Positions 17,222 to 26,786 are shown, counted from the first letter of the stretch. The stretch is 64,000 nt of DNA from Burkholderia sp. S171 (GCF_009766085.1 NZ_LMUF01000047.1:419410-483409), one strand, 5' to 3'. Translations and numbers: made by a program. The notes: a model not told the origin generated them from the letters alone.

Positions 17222-18916
17222 ATGTCGCTGTTCTTGTATCTTGTCCGCAACTCACGCTGGGTGCTGGCTGTCGCGGTGGTGGCGAGCCTCGTCAGCGGGT
17301 TCGGCAACGCGGCCCTCATAGCACTGATTAACCAGGCGCTTGGAGCGTCGAATACGAAGCTCGTCGAACTCGGCTGGCAATTCCTGATCGTGGGCGTAGT
17401 GGTGCTTGGCACGCGAACGCTGTCACAAACCTTATTCATGCAGCTCGGCCAGCGCGCCAAGGCGACGCTGCGCATGCGCACCATCCGGCGCATTGCCGAA
17501 GCGTCGTATCAGCATCTGGAAAAGCAGGGCGCGTCCAAAGCGCTCACCGTGTTGACGCAAGACCTGGATACGATCGTCATTCTGTTCGTGAGCCTGCCCG
17601 CGCTCGCGATGCACGGCGCGGTGATCGCGGGGTGCCTCGCGTATCTCGGTTATCTGTCATGGCAGATCCTGCTTTTCGCCGTCTTGACCATCTTCATCGG
17701 CTCGCTCGGTTTTCACATTGCGAACACGAAAGCGTTGTTTCATCTGCGCGGGTCACGGCGCAAGGAGGACGATCTCGTCAAGCATTTCCGCGCGCTCTTC
17801 GATGGCGCCAAGGAGCTCAAGCTGCATCGCGAGCGCAAGAATGCGTTCGTGACCGATACGCTGGAAACCAACGTGGAAGCAGTACGCGTCCAGCGCACGC
17901 GCGGCTACATTCTGTATGCCGCGGCCGCGAGCTGGGGCAGCTTCATTTTGTTTGCGTTTATCGGCATAACGCTGTTCGTGCTCGCGCGCACGTTTCCGGT
18001 GAGCACGCACGTAATGTCCGGCTACGCCATGATCTTTTTGTACATGATCATGCCGATCGAAGGCTTGCTGTCCGCCATCCCGAACGTCAGTTCGGCGAAG
18101 GTTGCACTTGAGCGGATCGAACAGGTCAATGCGGAACTGCCGCTCGAAGATACCTTGCACGAAACACCGGCCAAGTCCTTCGACAGCATCGTGTTTGACA
18201 AGGTCACACATCGATACTTCCGCGAAAAAGAAAACGAAGTCTTCACGCTGGGCCCGATCGACCTGACGTTCAAGCCGGGCGAACTGATCTACCTGATCGG
18301 CGGTAACGGCAGCGGCAAGACGACGCTCGCGAAAATGCTCGTGGGTCTCTATGCGCCCGAAGGCGGGCAGATCCTGCTCAACGGCAAACCCGTCGATGAA
18401 GCGCATCGCGATATTTATCGCCAGCATTTCTCGGTGGTCTTCAATGACTTTTACCTGTTCGACACGTTGTTCGGCATGAAGGTGGAAGGGCTCGACGCCG
18501 AGGCGAAGTTGCTGCTTGAACACCTGCAACTCGATCACAAGGTCACGATCAGGAACGGGGCGTTTTCCACAACCGATCTGTCACAGGGTCAGCGCAAGCG
18601 TCTTGCGTTGCTGGTTACGTATCTGGAAGACCGGCCGTTCTACGTCTTCGACGAATGGGCTGCCGACCAGGACCCGACCTTCAAGGAAGTGTTTTACAAG
18701 AAGTTGCTGCCGGAGTTGCAGGCGAAGGGTAAGACCGTTGTGGTCATCACGCACGACGACCGTTATTACCATCTCGCCGATCGCTATATCAAACTCGACT
18801 ACGGTCAGGTGGTTGAACTCGGCTGTGGTGCAGACCTGCGCGTCGATCATCCGAATGCGATTCACCCGCAGGCTCATATGCCTGCGACTGCGTCTGCGCC
18901 GGTTGCATCGGCATAA
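17222..18916 (+). CDS. Siderophore/cyclic peptide ABC exporter (PvdE/SyrD type, fused TMD-NBD)
   Basis: The 564-residue protein has about six transmembrane segments in the first 310 residues and then a nucleotide-binding domain: Walker A IGGNGSGKTTLAKM, signature DLSQGQRKRLAL, Walker B FYVFDEWAADQDP (aspartate followed by Glu) and VITHDDRYY. Spacing and the EWAADQDP form match exporters that move NRPS products or precursors into the periplasm, such as PvdE. The ATG at 17222 is chosen over the GTG at 17138 because AAGGAG lies 4 bp before it. It is the first gene of the second siderophore segment and follows a Fur-like box. Confidence 0.92.
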   Translation: MSLFLYLVRNSRWVLAVAVVASLVSGFGNAALIALINQALGASNTKLVELGWQFLIVGVVVLGTRTLSQTLFMQLGQRAKATLRMRTIRRIAEASYQHLEKQGASKALTVLTQDLDTIVILFVSLPALAMHGAVIAGCLAYLGYLSWQILLFAVLTIFIGSLGFHIANTKALFHLRGSRRKEDDLVKHFRALFDGAKELKLHRERKNAFVTDTLETNVEAVRVQRTRGYILYAAAASWGSFILFAFIGITLFVLARTFPVSTHVMSGYAMIFLYMIMPIEGLLSAIPNVSSAKVALERIEQVNAELPLEDTLHETPAKSFDSIVFDKVTHRYFREKENEVFTLGPIDLTFKPGELIYLIGGNGSGKTTLAKMLVGLYAPEGGQILLNGKPVDEAHRDIYRQHFSVVFNDFYLFDTLFGMKVEGLDAEAKLLLEHLQLDHKVTIRNGAFSTTDLSQGQRKRLALLVTYLEDRPFYVFDEWAADQDPTFKEVFYKKLLPELQAKGKTVVVITHDDRYYHLADRYIKLDYGQVVELGCGADLRVDHPNAIHPQAHMPATASAPVASA

Positions 18917-18921
18917 CGAAT

Positions 18922-19749
18922 ATGAACGCTAACCCGGCATTTCTCGACCAGGCTGCCGAGCGCGTCGCCGATCAAGAGTCGATGTATTCGCTCGAAGCGG
19001 TGTCGTTCAGTATCGGAGAGCGGGTGCTGCTGCATCCGCTGTCGCTCGAGTTGCCCAAGCGTCGCGTATGCGGGCTCATCGGCCACAACGGTTCGGGTAA
19101 GTCCACGCTGCTGAAGCTGCTCGCGCGTCAGCAAGCGCCAGGCAGCGGAACGCTGCGCTTCGCAGGCAAACCGCTCGACGACTGGGAAGGCCGCGCGTTC
19201 GCGCGCAAGGTTGCGTACCTGCCGCAACAACCGCCCGCGGCGGATGGCATGACCGTGCGCGAACTCGTCGCACTGGGGCGTTATCCGTGGCACGGTGCGC
19301 TCGGGCGCTTCAGCGCACAAGACGGTGCGAAGGTGGAAGAGGCCATGCGGCTGACCGACGTCGAGCGTTTTGCGCACCGCACGGTGGACAGCCTGTCCGG
19401 CGGTGAGCGCCAGCGCGTGTGGCTGGCCATGCTGGTCGCGCAGGACAGCGAATGCCTGCTGCTTGACGAACCCATTTCGGCGCTGGACATTGCGCATCAG
19501 ATCGAGGTCTTGCAACTGGTGCGGACCTTGAGCGTGGAACGCGGACTCGGCGTGGTGGTGGTGCTGCACGACGTCAACATGGCTGCGCGTTTCTGCGACG
19601 ATCTCCTGGCGCTCAAGGGCGGCCGCCTGCTGGCATCGGGCACCCCTGCGGAGTTGATGCACGCTGACACACTCGGCGCGATTTATGGTATTCCGATGGG
19701 TACGGTCCCGCACCCTCACGGCGGTTCACCCATCAGTTTCGCCCATTGA
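18922..19749 (+). CDS. Siderophore ABC transporter ATP-binding protein (FhuC/FecE type)
   Basis: The 275-residue ATPase carries Walker A GHNGSGKSTLLKLLARQ, the FecE-type VRELVALGRYPWHGALGRF segment, signature LSGGERQRVWLAML, Walker B CLLLDEPISALDIAHQ and the switch histidine in VVLHDVNMAARFCDD. It starts 5 bp after the exporter stop. As the only importer-type siderophore ATPase seen here it probably serves the FhuB-type permease at 4027, from which it is separated by the hydroxyproline island. Residues 1-20 are an extra polar leader before the first strand. Confidence 0.93.
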   Translation: MNANPAFLDQAAERVADQESMYSLEAVSFSIGERVLLHPLSLELPKRRVCGLIGHNGSGKSTLLKLLARQQAPGSGTLRFAGKPLDDWEGRAFARKVAYLPQQPPAADGMTVRELVALGRYPWHGALGRFSAQDGAKVEEAMRLTDVERFAHRTVDSLSGGERQRVWLAMLVAQDSECLLLDEPISALDIAHQIEVLQLVRTLSVERGLGVVVVLHDVNMAARFCDDLLALKGGRLLASGTPAELMHADTLGAIYGIPMGTVPHPHGGSPISFAH

Positions 19750-19765
19750 TTCAAGGTTTAATGTC

Positions 19766-22252
19766 ATGAAGCAAGTTGTCAGGTTTGCGGCGGCGGTCGT
19801 GCTCGCGGCAGCCGCGTTGAGCGGCTGCGTGCAATCTCCCCGAAGCCTGGCGAGCACCCACGCGCCGTTCAGCGTTGAGATCCGCCGCACGCAAGACGGT
19901 ATCCCGCATATCAAGGCCGACGATTGGGCCAGCCTTGGTTATGGCTATGGTTATGTGCAGGCGCAAGACAACCTGTGTACGCTCGCAGATGGTTTCATCA
20001 CGTTTCGCGGCGAGCGCTCGGCGAATTTCGGTGCCGACGCACGGCCGCCATCGGCTGCTTCCTTCGGTCAGCCGCGCAATCTCGAGGCCGATTTCTTCTT
20101 TCGTTTCGTCGACGACGCGAGCACGGTCGAGCGATACCGGTCCGCTCAATCCGCGCCCATTCGCGAGTTGATCGACGGTTTCGTGGCGGGCTACAACCGC
20201 TACGTGGACGAGTTGGACTCGGGTCGGATGGGCGGGGAAAACGCGGCATGCAGGGGCAAGCCGTGGGTCGGCAAGATCACCTCCGACGATATGATCCGGC
20301 GGCTCGTGGCCGCCAATCTCGCCGGTGGCGCCGTACGGTTTTTGCCGCAGATTGCGCGCGCACAGCCTCCTGTGAAAGCCGCACCATCGACGCCATCTGT
20401 GCAGACGGGGGCGGTCGATATCGCGCCCTCGCAACTGGACGTGGGCGGGCAGCGGGGTATTGGCAGCAATGCGCTTGCGTTCGGTGCGCCGGTCACGCAG
20501 GAAGGCCGTAGCCTCTTGTTCGGCAACCCGCACTGGTTCTTGCGCGGGCCTGACCGTTTCTATGAAGCACAGCTAACCATTCCAGGGAAACTGAATGTGG
20601 CGGGGGCGTCGTTTCTCGGCGTGCCGGTCGTGATGATCGGTTTTAACGATGACATCGCGTGGACGCATACCGTATCGAGCGCGCGGCGCTTCGGCATCTT
20701 CCAGTTGTCGCTCGATCCCACCGATCCCACGCGTTATATCTACGACGGCGTCAGCGAACCGATGACACCCGTTCCCGTCACGGTCCAGACCCGCAACGCC
20801 GACGGCAGCCTGACACCGCTCACCCGCACGCTGTACCGATCGCGTTTCGGTCCGCTCGTGGATCTCTCGTCGATGTCACCTGCGCTCGCCTGGAATGCAC
20901 AACACGCGTTCGCGCTGCGCGACGTGAACACCAACAACACGCGCGCCTTCGAGAACTTCCTCGAATGGGACCAGGCGCGCTCCCTCAACGATTTCATCGC
21001 GATCCAGAAGCGCCTTGCGGCCACGCCCTGGGTCAACACCCTTGCAATCGGCCGCGACGACCCGCGCGTCTGGTTCGCTGACTGGGGTGCTGTGCCTGAC
21101 GTGCCTGATCCGCTGGCAGCGGCCTGTACGACGCCGCTTGGCCGCGCGTTCGACGCGAAAGCGCCCGGCGTGCCGTTTCTCGATGGTTCAAAAAGTGCCT
21201 GCGAATGGCGAGTGGACGCAACGAGCGTGCAGCCGGGTGCATTGCCGGTCGCCGAGATGCCGGGCATGGCGCGGGGCGATTATGTCGGCAACTTCAACGG
21301 CAGTTACTGGCTGACCAATGCCAACGCGCCAACGACGGGTTATCCGCACGTGGCGGGCATTACCGGCACGGAGCAGTCGCTGCGCACGCGTTTTGGCCAC
21401 ATGCTCGCGGCCGAGTTACAGGCGCAAAAGGGCGGCGTATCGCGGCTTGCACTCGAGACTAAGGTGCTGGATAGCCGGTCGATGGCGGAGCAATTGTTCC
21501 GCAAGCCTATTCTTGACGCGGTCTGCACCGATGCGCCGGATGGATCAGCTTCAGTGGTTTCAGTCACGCAAGGAACGCCAGGCAAGCCGGGCACGCAAGG
21601 CAGCGCACCCAAAACGGTGGACTTGGGGCCCGCGTGCAAGGTACTGCGCGAATGGGATGGCACCGCCAACACCCAAGCGCGTGGCGCTAACCTCTGGGAC
21701 GAGTTCTGGCGTCGCCTGAATGGAGATGGAGCGGGGTTGGCGCATTTCTACCGTGTGCCGTTCGATCCAGCCGCGCCGCTTGCGACGCCGCGTGGTCTCG
21801 ACACCGCCAATCCCGCGCTTAAACCCGCTCTTCAGCAGGCGCTCGGCGGCGCGGTGCTCGCTATGCAGCGTTACGGTTTTGCGCTCGACTCCACGCGCGG
21901 CGAATTGCTGCACACTGACCGGAACGGCGAACGTGTACCGCTCTTTGGCGGTTGCGACGATGCGGGTTATTTCACGGTGATGTGTGCGCTTCATCCCGTC
22001 GATGCAAACGGCTACGCGGTCGATCGCAGTGGCCACGGCGCGAGCTACTTGCAAGTGGTTTCGTTCGACGCGAACGGCGTGCAAGCGGACACCATGCTCG
22101 CCCATTCGGAATCCGACGACCCCGCTTCGCCCCATTTTGGCGATGCAACCCGGCGCTTCGCCGGCAAGCAATGGCTGCGCTTTCCGTTCACTGAAGAGGC
22201 CATTGCCGCTGACCCTGGAGTGGCAACAGTGACGCTGCAAGCGCCTCGGTAA
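19766..22252 (+). CDS. Penicillin-acylase-family Ntn-hydrolase, lipoprotein (PvdQ-like acylase)
   Basis: The 828-residue protein has a lipoprotein signal with lipobox LSGC (Cys at about residue 17). An alpha-chain region follows and the autocleavage site is at Gly233/Ser234 in RGIGSNALAFG, where the serine would become the N-terminal nucleophile; FGNPHWFLRGPDRFYEAQLT follows as in the family. Members cut acyl chains from siderophore precursors, acyl-homoserine lactones or beta-lactams. Its place after the exporter and ATPase favours removal of a fatty acid from the exported siderophore precursor, as PvdQ does for pyoverdine. Lipid anchoring is unusual since PvdQ is soluble periplasmic. The ATG at 19766 is chosen because it opens the signal peptide. 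Confidence 0.9.
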   Translation: MKQVVRFAAAVVLAAAALSGCVQSPRSLASTHAPFSVEIRRTQDGIPHIKADDWASLGYGYGYVQAQDNLCTLADGFITFRGERSANFGADARPPSAASFGQPRNLEADFFFRFVDDASTVERYRSAQSAPIRELIDGFVAGYNRYVDELDSGRMGGENAACRGKPWVGKITSDDMIRRLVAANLAGGAVRFLPQIARAQPPVKAAPSTPSVQTGAVDIAPSQLDVGGQRGIGSNALAFGAPVTQEGRSLLFGNPHWFLRGPDRFYEAQLTIPGKLNVAGASFLGVPVVMIGFNDDIAWTHTVSSARRFGIFQLSLDPTDPTRYIYDGVSEPMTPVPVTVQTRNADGSLTPLTRTLYRSRFGPLVDLSSMSPALAWNAQHAFALRDVNTNNTRAFENFLEWDQARSLNDFIAIQKRLAATPWVNTLAIGRDDPRVWFADWGAVPDVPDPLAAACTTPLGRAFDAKAPGVPFLDGSKSACEWRVDATSVQPGALPVAEMPGMARGDYVGNFNGSYWLTNANAPTTGYPHVAGITGTEQSLRTRFGHMLAAELQAQKGGVSRLALETKVLDSRSMAEQLFRKPILDAVCTDAPDGSASVVSVTQGTPGKPGTQGSAPKTVDLGPACKVLREWDGTANTQARGANLWDEFWRRLNGDGAGLAHFYRVPFDPAAPLATPRGLDTANPALKPALQQALGGAVLAMQRYGFALDSTRGELLHTDRNGERVPLFGGCDDAGYFTVMCALHPVDANGYAVDRSGHGASYLQVVSFDANGVQADTMLAHSESDDPASPHFGDATRRFAGKQWLRFPFTEEAIAADPGVATVTLQAPR

Positions 22253-22365
22253 ACCGTGTCCGGAAGGGGCATGCAAGCCGGATCCATCGCGCTGTGCTAT
22301 GGTCGAAAGACTTTATTCTTCCAACAGCCATGACCCAGCCGGTCATGGCGCACACGCTAGCCATC

Positions 22366-22872
22366 ATGTCCTTCACCGTTCAGCAAACAACCGGTTCAAA
22401 AGCCGCGCAATACGACGAACTCATTGCTCAGGCGCGCTCGCTTCTCAGCGATGAAACCGATCGCATCGCCAATGCCGCCAACTTCTCGGCGCTGGTGTAT
22501 CACGCGTTGCCCGACTTGAACTGGAGCGGTTTTTATTTCTTCGATGGCGTCGAACTCGTCGTTGGTCCCTTCCAGGGCAAGCCGGCGTGCGTCCGCATCG
22601 CGCTGGGCAAAGGCGTATGCGGCACTGCCGCGCAAACGCGGCTCACGCAAGTGGTACATGACGTTCACGCGTTCCCCGGACACATTGCATGCGACTCGGC
22701 ATCGCAATCCGAGATTGTCGTGCCTTTGGTTGCCAAGGACGGCAGCCTGGCCGGCGTCTGGGATGTCGACAGCCCCTCGGTGGGGCGCTTCGACGCAGAC
22801 GATTCCAAAGGGATGGAAGCGCTCTGTCAGATATTCATGGAACTGGCGTGGGAACCGCGGACGTCGGCCTGA
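22366..22872 (+). CDS. msrC: Free methionine-(R)-sulfoxide reductase (GAF fold)
   Basis: From the ATG at 22366 the protein has 168 residues, like the E. coli enzyme. The three cysteines are conserved: Cys75 in QGKPACVRI, Cys85 in GKGVCGTAA and Cys109 in GHIACDSASQSEIVVP. It reduces free methionine R-sulfoxide in the cytoplasm using thioredoxin. Upstream in-frame starts at 22294 and 22330 would add residues with no family counterpart; none has a clear ribosome binding site. It is the last plus-strand gene before a convergent hydrolase 5 bp away and does not appear tied to the siderophore genes. Confidence 0.9.
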   Translation: MSFTVQQTTGSKAAQYDELIAQARSLLSDETDRIANAANFSALVYHALPDLNWSGFYFFDGVELVVGPFQGKPACVRIALGKGVCGTAAQTRLTQVVHDVHAFPGHIACDSASQSEIVVPLVAKDGSLAGVWDVDSPSVGRFDADDSKGMEALCQIFMELAWEPRTSA

Positions 22873-22877
22873 CGCTC

Positions 22878-23837
22878 TCACCGGCCGTTAGTCTTGACGA
22901 CAAACCCTGCAAGGTCGGCGCGCACTGAGCGAGCCTTCAGCCAGTCGAGAGGGATCTGCCATAGCGATGTTTCGAAACGGCTATGGAAAAACGCAAAATG
23001 GCCGATCTCGCGAAACCCCATCGCTTCCGGCGGGATACGCAGATGGGTGACAGCGCTGTTTCTGAAGTAAGCAAGCAAACGTTCAATGGCCGATGCCGTG
23101 CCAAATTCGTCATCGGTTACGCTGAGCGCGAGCGTCGGCCCATGCAACGCGGCAAAACCTTTGACCAACGTCTTGCGCTCTGCTTCCGTCAGGGCGTGAG
23201 GACCGTTCCGGAACGCATCCTCGAACCTTGGTTGCGGCGCAATCCAGTCGCGCACCACCCCGCGTGGCGTGTCCTCCATCCAGCCCAGCATGCCACCGGG
23301 GAAATAGCCGAGTACTGTCGTGAGCGCCGGCATGATTGCATGCCATTTGATCAGCATGCCGAATCGTTTGTGACTGGCGTAGTCGCGCCAATGGGCGAAC
23401 TGTGCGCCCATGGTGAAAACACGATCGATCAGATGATTCGACGGCGCCAATCCCACTAAAACGCCGCCAATGCTATGGGCGACGACCTGTACAGGCTGGC
23501 GAGGAAACGTGCTGAATGCCATCTGCAGTACCGCTTCGAAATCGAGGCGTCCCCAGTCCAGCCATCCAGCGCGCAAGCTGCGAAGCGATGCCGGGCGAGA
23601 CCCCCCGATGCCGCGATAATCATAGGTGATGACATCGAATCCGTGCGTGTGCAGAAACCCGGCGAAACGCGAGTAATAGCTGCATCGCACCGATGTGGCC
23701 GGGTTGATGATGACCACGGGCCTGAGTCCGTTAGCACACGAAGCATCGGGTGCATTGCCATGGCGCCATATCTGACCTGTCAGCGCGTAGCCGTCCTCGG
23801 CATGTATCGTGACCCGGGTAGGCTGAACCTCACTCAT
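22878..23837 (-). CDS. Alpha/beta hydrolase family protein
   Basis: The 319-residue cytoplasmic protein has the alpha/beta-hydrolase order: an early strand ending in GLRPVVIINPATSVRCSYY (oxyanion area), YDYRGIGGSRP near residue 85, the nucleophile elbow VAHSIGGVLVG (Ser in AHSIG, with Ala in place of the first Gly) near 125, and a late His in REIGHFAFF. It matches the group annotated only as alpha/beta fold hydrolases or serine aminopeptidase-like. The start at 23837 is chosen because the sequence before it (to 23912) does not look conserved. No partner gene suggests a substrate. Confidence 0.8.
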   Translation of the reverse strand: MSEVQPTRVTIHAEDGYALTGQIWRHGNAPDASCANGLRPVVIINPATSVRCSYYSRFAGFLHTHGFDVITYDYRGIGGSRPASLRSLRAGWLDWGRLDFEAVLQMAFSTFPRQPVQVVAHSIGGVLVGLAPSNHLIDRVFTMGAQFAHWRDYASHKRFGMLIKWHAIMPALTTVLGYFPGGMLGWMEDTPRGVVRDWIAPQPRFEDAFRNGPHALTEAERKTLVKGFAALHGPTLALSVTDDEFGTASAIERLLAYFRNSAVTHLRIPPEAMGFREIGHFAFFHSRFETSLWQIPLDWLKARSVRADLAGFVVKTNGR

Positions 23838-23919
23838 TTCTATTTTTCTCGTGGGAGCGTTTGTCGAGAGCTTGAATATACAGTCGTTCATCGATCGACT
23901 GCACAGGTTCACGCGAGCC

Positions 23920-24849
23920 TTAGCGAAGCACGAGCCAGGCGGCGCACGGAAAGGTCACGACGCTGACAATGGTAGACAGAAGAATAGCTGCCGACACGCG
24001 TGGTGGATCGGCGTCATACCGCTGCGCGAGCACATAGATATTCCCGGCTGAGGGCAGGCACGCAATCAGGACGCCTGCCTGCACCCAGAAAGGTTCGAGT
24101 CTCATCACGTGTCTGAGAACAAGCCACGCGAACAGCGGATACACGACAAGTTTCACGAGACTGATCAGGCATGCAGCGACAGCGGTACCGCGGTCAAAAC
24201 GCTGCAACGCGAGGGCGCCGCCCAGCGCAAAGAGCGCGGTTGGACCCGCCGCGCCGCCGAGGAACGCAAGAAAGCGCGTAATCGGCTCAGGCAGCGCGAG
24301 TCCCGTGCCCGCCAGCACCGCGCCCAACGCGATTGCCGCGACAACCGGATTGAACACGGTGCCTCGCAGGATCTGCGCACCGATGCCGCGCCTGCCGCCG
24401 CCATTCGCGCCCATGAGCACGCCGCCCAGGGAGAGAAGCACCATGATCTCCGCGAGGATTGCCATTGCCAGCGGGCCTGCTCCACGCTCGCCGAAGAAGG
24501 CGAGCATCAATGGCGGCCCAAGGAAACCCAGGTTGCTCACGGTGGCCGTAGTCGCATGCGCGCCGGCCGCCGCGCCGGTCGACGCAGCGGTCAAGCGCGA
24601 CACGCCCAGAACCAGCATGAACACGACGGTGCCCGAGGCAAGGTAGCCCGCATAGAAGCCGGGATTGAATGATTGACGCAACGGCTGCGCCGCGATGAGC
24701 CGCAAAACCAGCGCTGGAAGCGCAAAACGAAATGAGAAGACATTCAGCGCATCCAGCGCGCCGGAGCCCAGGAGATGTGCGCGCGTTGCTGCCCATCCCA
24801 CCCCGATGACGCCAAAGACCGGCAAGCTGAGCAGGAAGAAACCGATCAT
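23920..24849 (-). CDS. AEC-family (auxin efflux carrier type) transporter
   Basis: The 309-residue membrane protein has about ten hydrophobic helices in two halves, with SFRFALPALVLRLIAAQPL near residue 40, TATVSNLGFLGPPLMLAFFGERG near 105 and LIACLPSAGNIYVLAQRY near 270, as in AEC carriers such as malonate transporter MdcF. It probably moves a small carboxylate. Its ATG overlaps the stop of the preceding dehydrogenase by 4 bp, so the two are one operon and the carrier may import that enzyme's substrate. Confidence 0.88.
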   Translation of the reverse strand: MIGFFLLSLPVFGVIGVGWAATRAHLLGSGALDALNVFSFRFALPALVLRLIAAQPLRQSFNPGFYAGYLASGTVVFMLVLGVSRLTAASTGAAAGAHATTATVSNLGFLGPPLMLAFFGERGAGPLAMAILAEIMVLLSLGGVLMGANGGGRRGIGAQILRGTVFNPVVAAIALGAVLAGTGLALPEPITRFLAFLGGAAGPTALFALGGALALQRFDRGTAVAACLISLVKLVVYPLFAWLVLRHVMRLEPFWVQAGVLIACLPSAGNIYVLAQRYDADPPRVSAAILLSTIVSVVTFPCAAWLVLR

Positions 24850-25733
24850 TGTTGCAGGTCGCTGCGCGCTTCTATCGCGCTGAGAACCGCAACCATGTCG
24901 GCTTCTCCGAGGCCAAGTCCAAGCGCTTCGCCATAGAGCGCGTGGCAGACGTCCAGCAACGGGGAAGCGATACCGTTTTCACGCGCCGCCTCGGCGATCA
25001 GGCGGTTGTTTTCCAGCACGTTGGAAATCGCGGCTTGCACCGCGAAATCCCGGTCGATGAGTTTCGGCGCCTTGACACGTGATACATCGCTTGCCATGGG
25101 GCCGGCGTTCAGCACGGCCATGAACTGCATGAGATCAAGGCCGTTGCGCTGGGCGAAATGCATAGCTTCGGCCAGCCCCGTGACGAGTGCGATCAGGAAC
25201 AGGTTGATCGATAGCTTCATCAGAAGGGCGTTCGGAACAGGTCCGCACACCATGGTCTCGCGGCACATCGGGGCGAGCAGCGGACGGAGGGCTTCTACGG
25301 CATCGGCGTCGCCGGCAAGCATGGCGACGAGCTGGCCCGCTTCGGCGGGCTTGCGCGACCCCGAGACGGGCGCTTCGACGTAGCGTCCGCCAGCCGAGCG
25401 GATCTCGGCCTCCAGGCCACGCGAGTAGGCCGGGGAGGTCGTGCCCATGTGGACAATCGTGTGGTCATGTACGCGCGACGCGAAGGTGGGGCCGCTACGG
25501 TCGAGGACCGCGTCAATCGCGGCGCCATCGACCAGCATCAGGATGACGGTCGGGGCGCGCGCGAACACCTCAGCCGCATCGTGTGCAAGCTCTGCGCCGG
25601 CCGCGACGAGCGTCGCCGTTTTCGCCGGCGTGCGATTCCAGACCACGAGCGGCGTGCCGCCTTTCGCGAGGTTCAGCGCCATCGCTTCCCCCATCGCGCC
25701 GAGTCCGATGAAACCAACTGTCTGCGTTGTCAT
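24846..25733 (-). CDS. Beta-hydroxyacid dehydrogenase family NAD(P)-dependent oxidoreductase
   Basis: The 295-residue enzyme has the N-terminal dinucleotide motif GFIGLGAMGEAMALNLAKGG, the substrate motif region EAPVSGSRKPAEAGQL near residue 120 and the catalytic lysine in LMKLSINLFLIAL near 170, the pattern of 3-hydroxyisobutyrate, tartronate semialdehyde and glyoxylate/succinic semialdehyde reductases. The exact substrate is unknown. It is the first gene of a two-gene operon with the AEC carrier and lies divergent to a LysR regulator 105 bp away, which probably controls it. Confidence 0.9.
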   Translation of the reverse strand: MTTQTVGFIGLGAMGEAMALNLAKGGTPLVVWNRTPAKTATLVAAGAELAHDAAEVFARAPTVILMLVDGAAIDAVLDRSGPTFASRVHDHTIVHMGTTSPAYSRGLEAEIRSAGGRYVEAPVSGSRKPAEAGQLVAMLAGDADAVEALRPLLAPMCRETMVCGPVPNALLMKLSINLFLIALVTGLAEAMHFAQRNGLDLMQFMAVLNAGPMASDVSRVKAPKLIDRDFAVQAAISNVLENNRLIAEAARENGIASPLLDVCHALYGEALGLGLGEADMVAVLSAIEARSDLQQ

Positions 25734-25838
25734 GATCCTTTTCGCCGAATTACTTAGGTGGATCGCACTGTATTCCGGCTTGTCGCATTAGGAAAACGAT
25801 ACTTATTGATGCAGCGCATTACGATACATAATGTGTCC

Positions 25839-26696
25839 ATGACCCAGAATCTCGACATCAATCTCGTCCGGACCTTCGTCGCTGTGGCGGACCATGGCAG
25901 CATGACGGTGGCCGCCAACAGCCTTCACCTGACGCAAGGGGCGGTGAGCCAGCAGATCAAGCGGCTCGAAGAATCGTTCGATTGCAGTCTGTTCGAGCGA
26001 GACGGCCGCCGCCTTGAACTGACCCGTATCGGCGAACGTTTTCTGGGCAAGGCGAAACGCTTGCTTGGAATGAACGACGAAATCTGGGCGGATATGGCAA
26101 CGCGTCCGCTACAGGGACCGCTGCGTATCGGCGTGCCGTATGACCTCGTGGGAACGTGCTTTCCGCCCATCTTCAAGGCGTTCGCGGAAGCCTGCCCCTA
26201 CGTGGAGATATCGCTCATGTGCGCAACCTCGCCAGAGCTCTCCAAAGCGCTTGCGAGCGGCTCGCTCGACCTGGCGGTCATAGAAGCCGCCACGGACATC
26301 GCGGCGGGCGAATGCCTGCGGGTCGAACGACTTGTCTGGGTGGGCGCAAGAGGGGGAATGGCGCATTTGAAGCGACCGTTACCCGTCTCGATCGTGGCGG
26401 AATCCTGCGCGTTCAGGCCGGTCGTTTTACATGCGCTGCGCGAAAAGAATCTCGAATGGCGAAGCGTGTTCGAGAGCGGCAACATCGAGGCGACAACCGC
26501 GACCGTGAGAAGCGACCTAGCGATCACCGCATGGTTGGCGTCTACCGTCCCCGCCGACATGGATATCCTCGATACAGATACCGGCATGCCGGCGTTGCCG
26601 AACTTTGCGATCAGTCTGCATTTGCCGGCCAACGGTGGACCGGCGGCGCGGGCATTTGCACAATATGTTCGCGACGGTGTGTTGCGATGGTCCTGA
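25839..26696 (+). CDS. LysR-family transcriptional regulator
   Basis: The 285-residue regulator opens with a LysR helix-turn-helix (INLVRTFVAVADHGSMTVAANSLHLTQGAVSQQIKRLEESF) and continues with a substrate-binding domain (PLRIGVPYDLVGTCFPPIFKAFAEACP). The ATG at 25839 places the helix-turn-helix at the usual distance from the N-terminus; the longer frame from 25758 would add 27 residues. It is divergent from the dehydrogenase/AEC operon and likely regulates it. The direct repeat ACGATAC at 25796 and 25821 in the shared gap could be part of its site. Confidence 0.9.
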   Translation: MTQNLDINLVRTFVAVADHGSMTVAANSLHLTQGAVSQQIKRLEESFDCSLFERDGRRLELTRIGERFLGKAKRLLGMNDEIWADMATRPLQGPLRIGVPYDLVGTCFPPIFKAFAEACPYVEISLMCATSPELSKALASGSLDLAVIEAATDIAAGECLRVERLVWVGARGGMAHLKRPLPVSIVAESCAFRPVVLHALREKNLEWRSVFESGNIEATTATVRSDLAITAWLASTVPADMDILDTDTGMPALPNFAISLHLPANGGPAARAFAQYVRDGVLRWS

Positions 26697-26786
26697 GCGT
26701 ACGTATGGGCATTGCCGTCGTTTAGATCCGGTATGAGTCGATGCGAGGCAAGATCATGCATGCCCGGTTCGGCGCACATCCTGATA

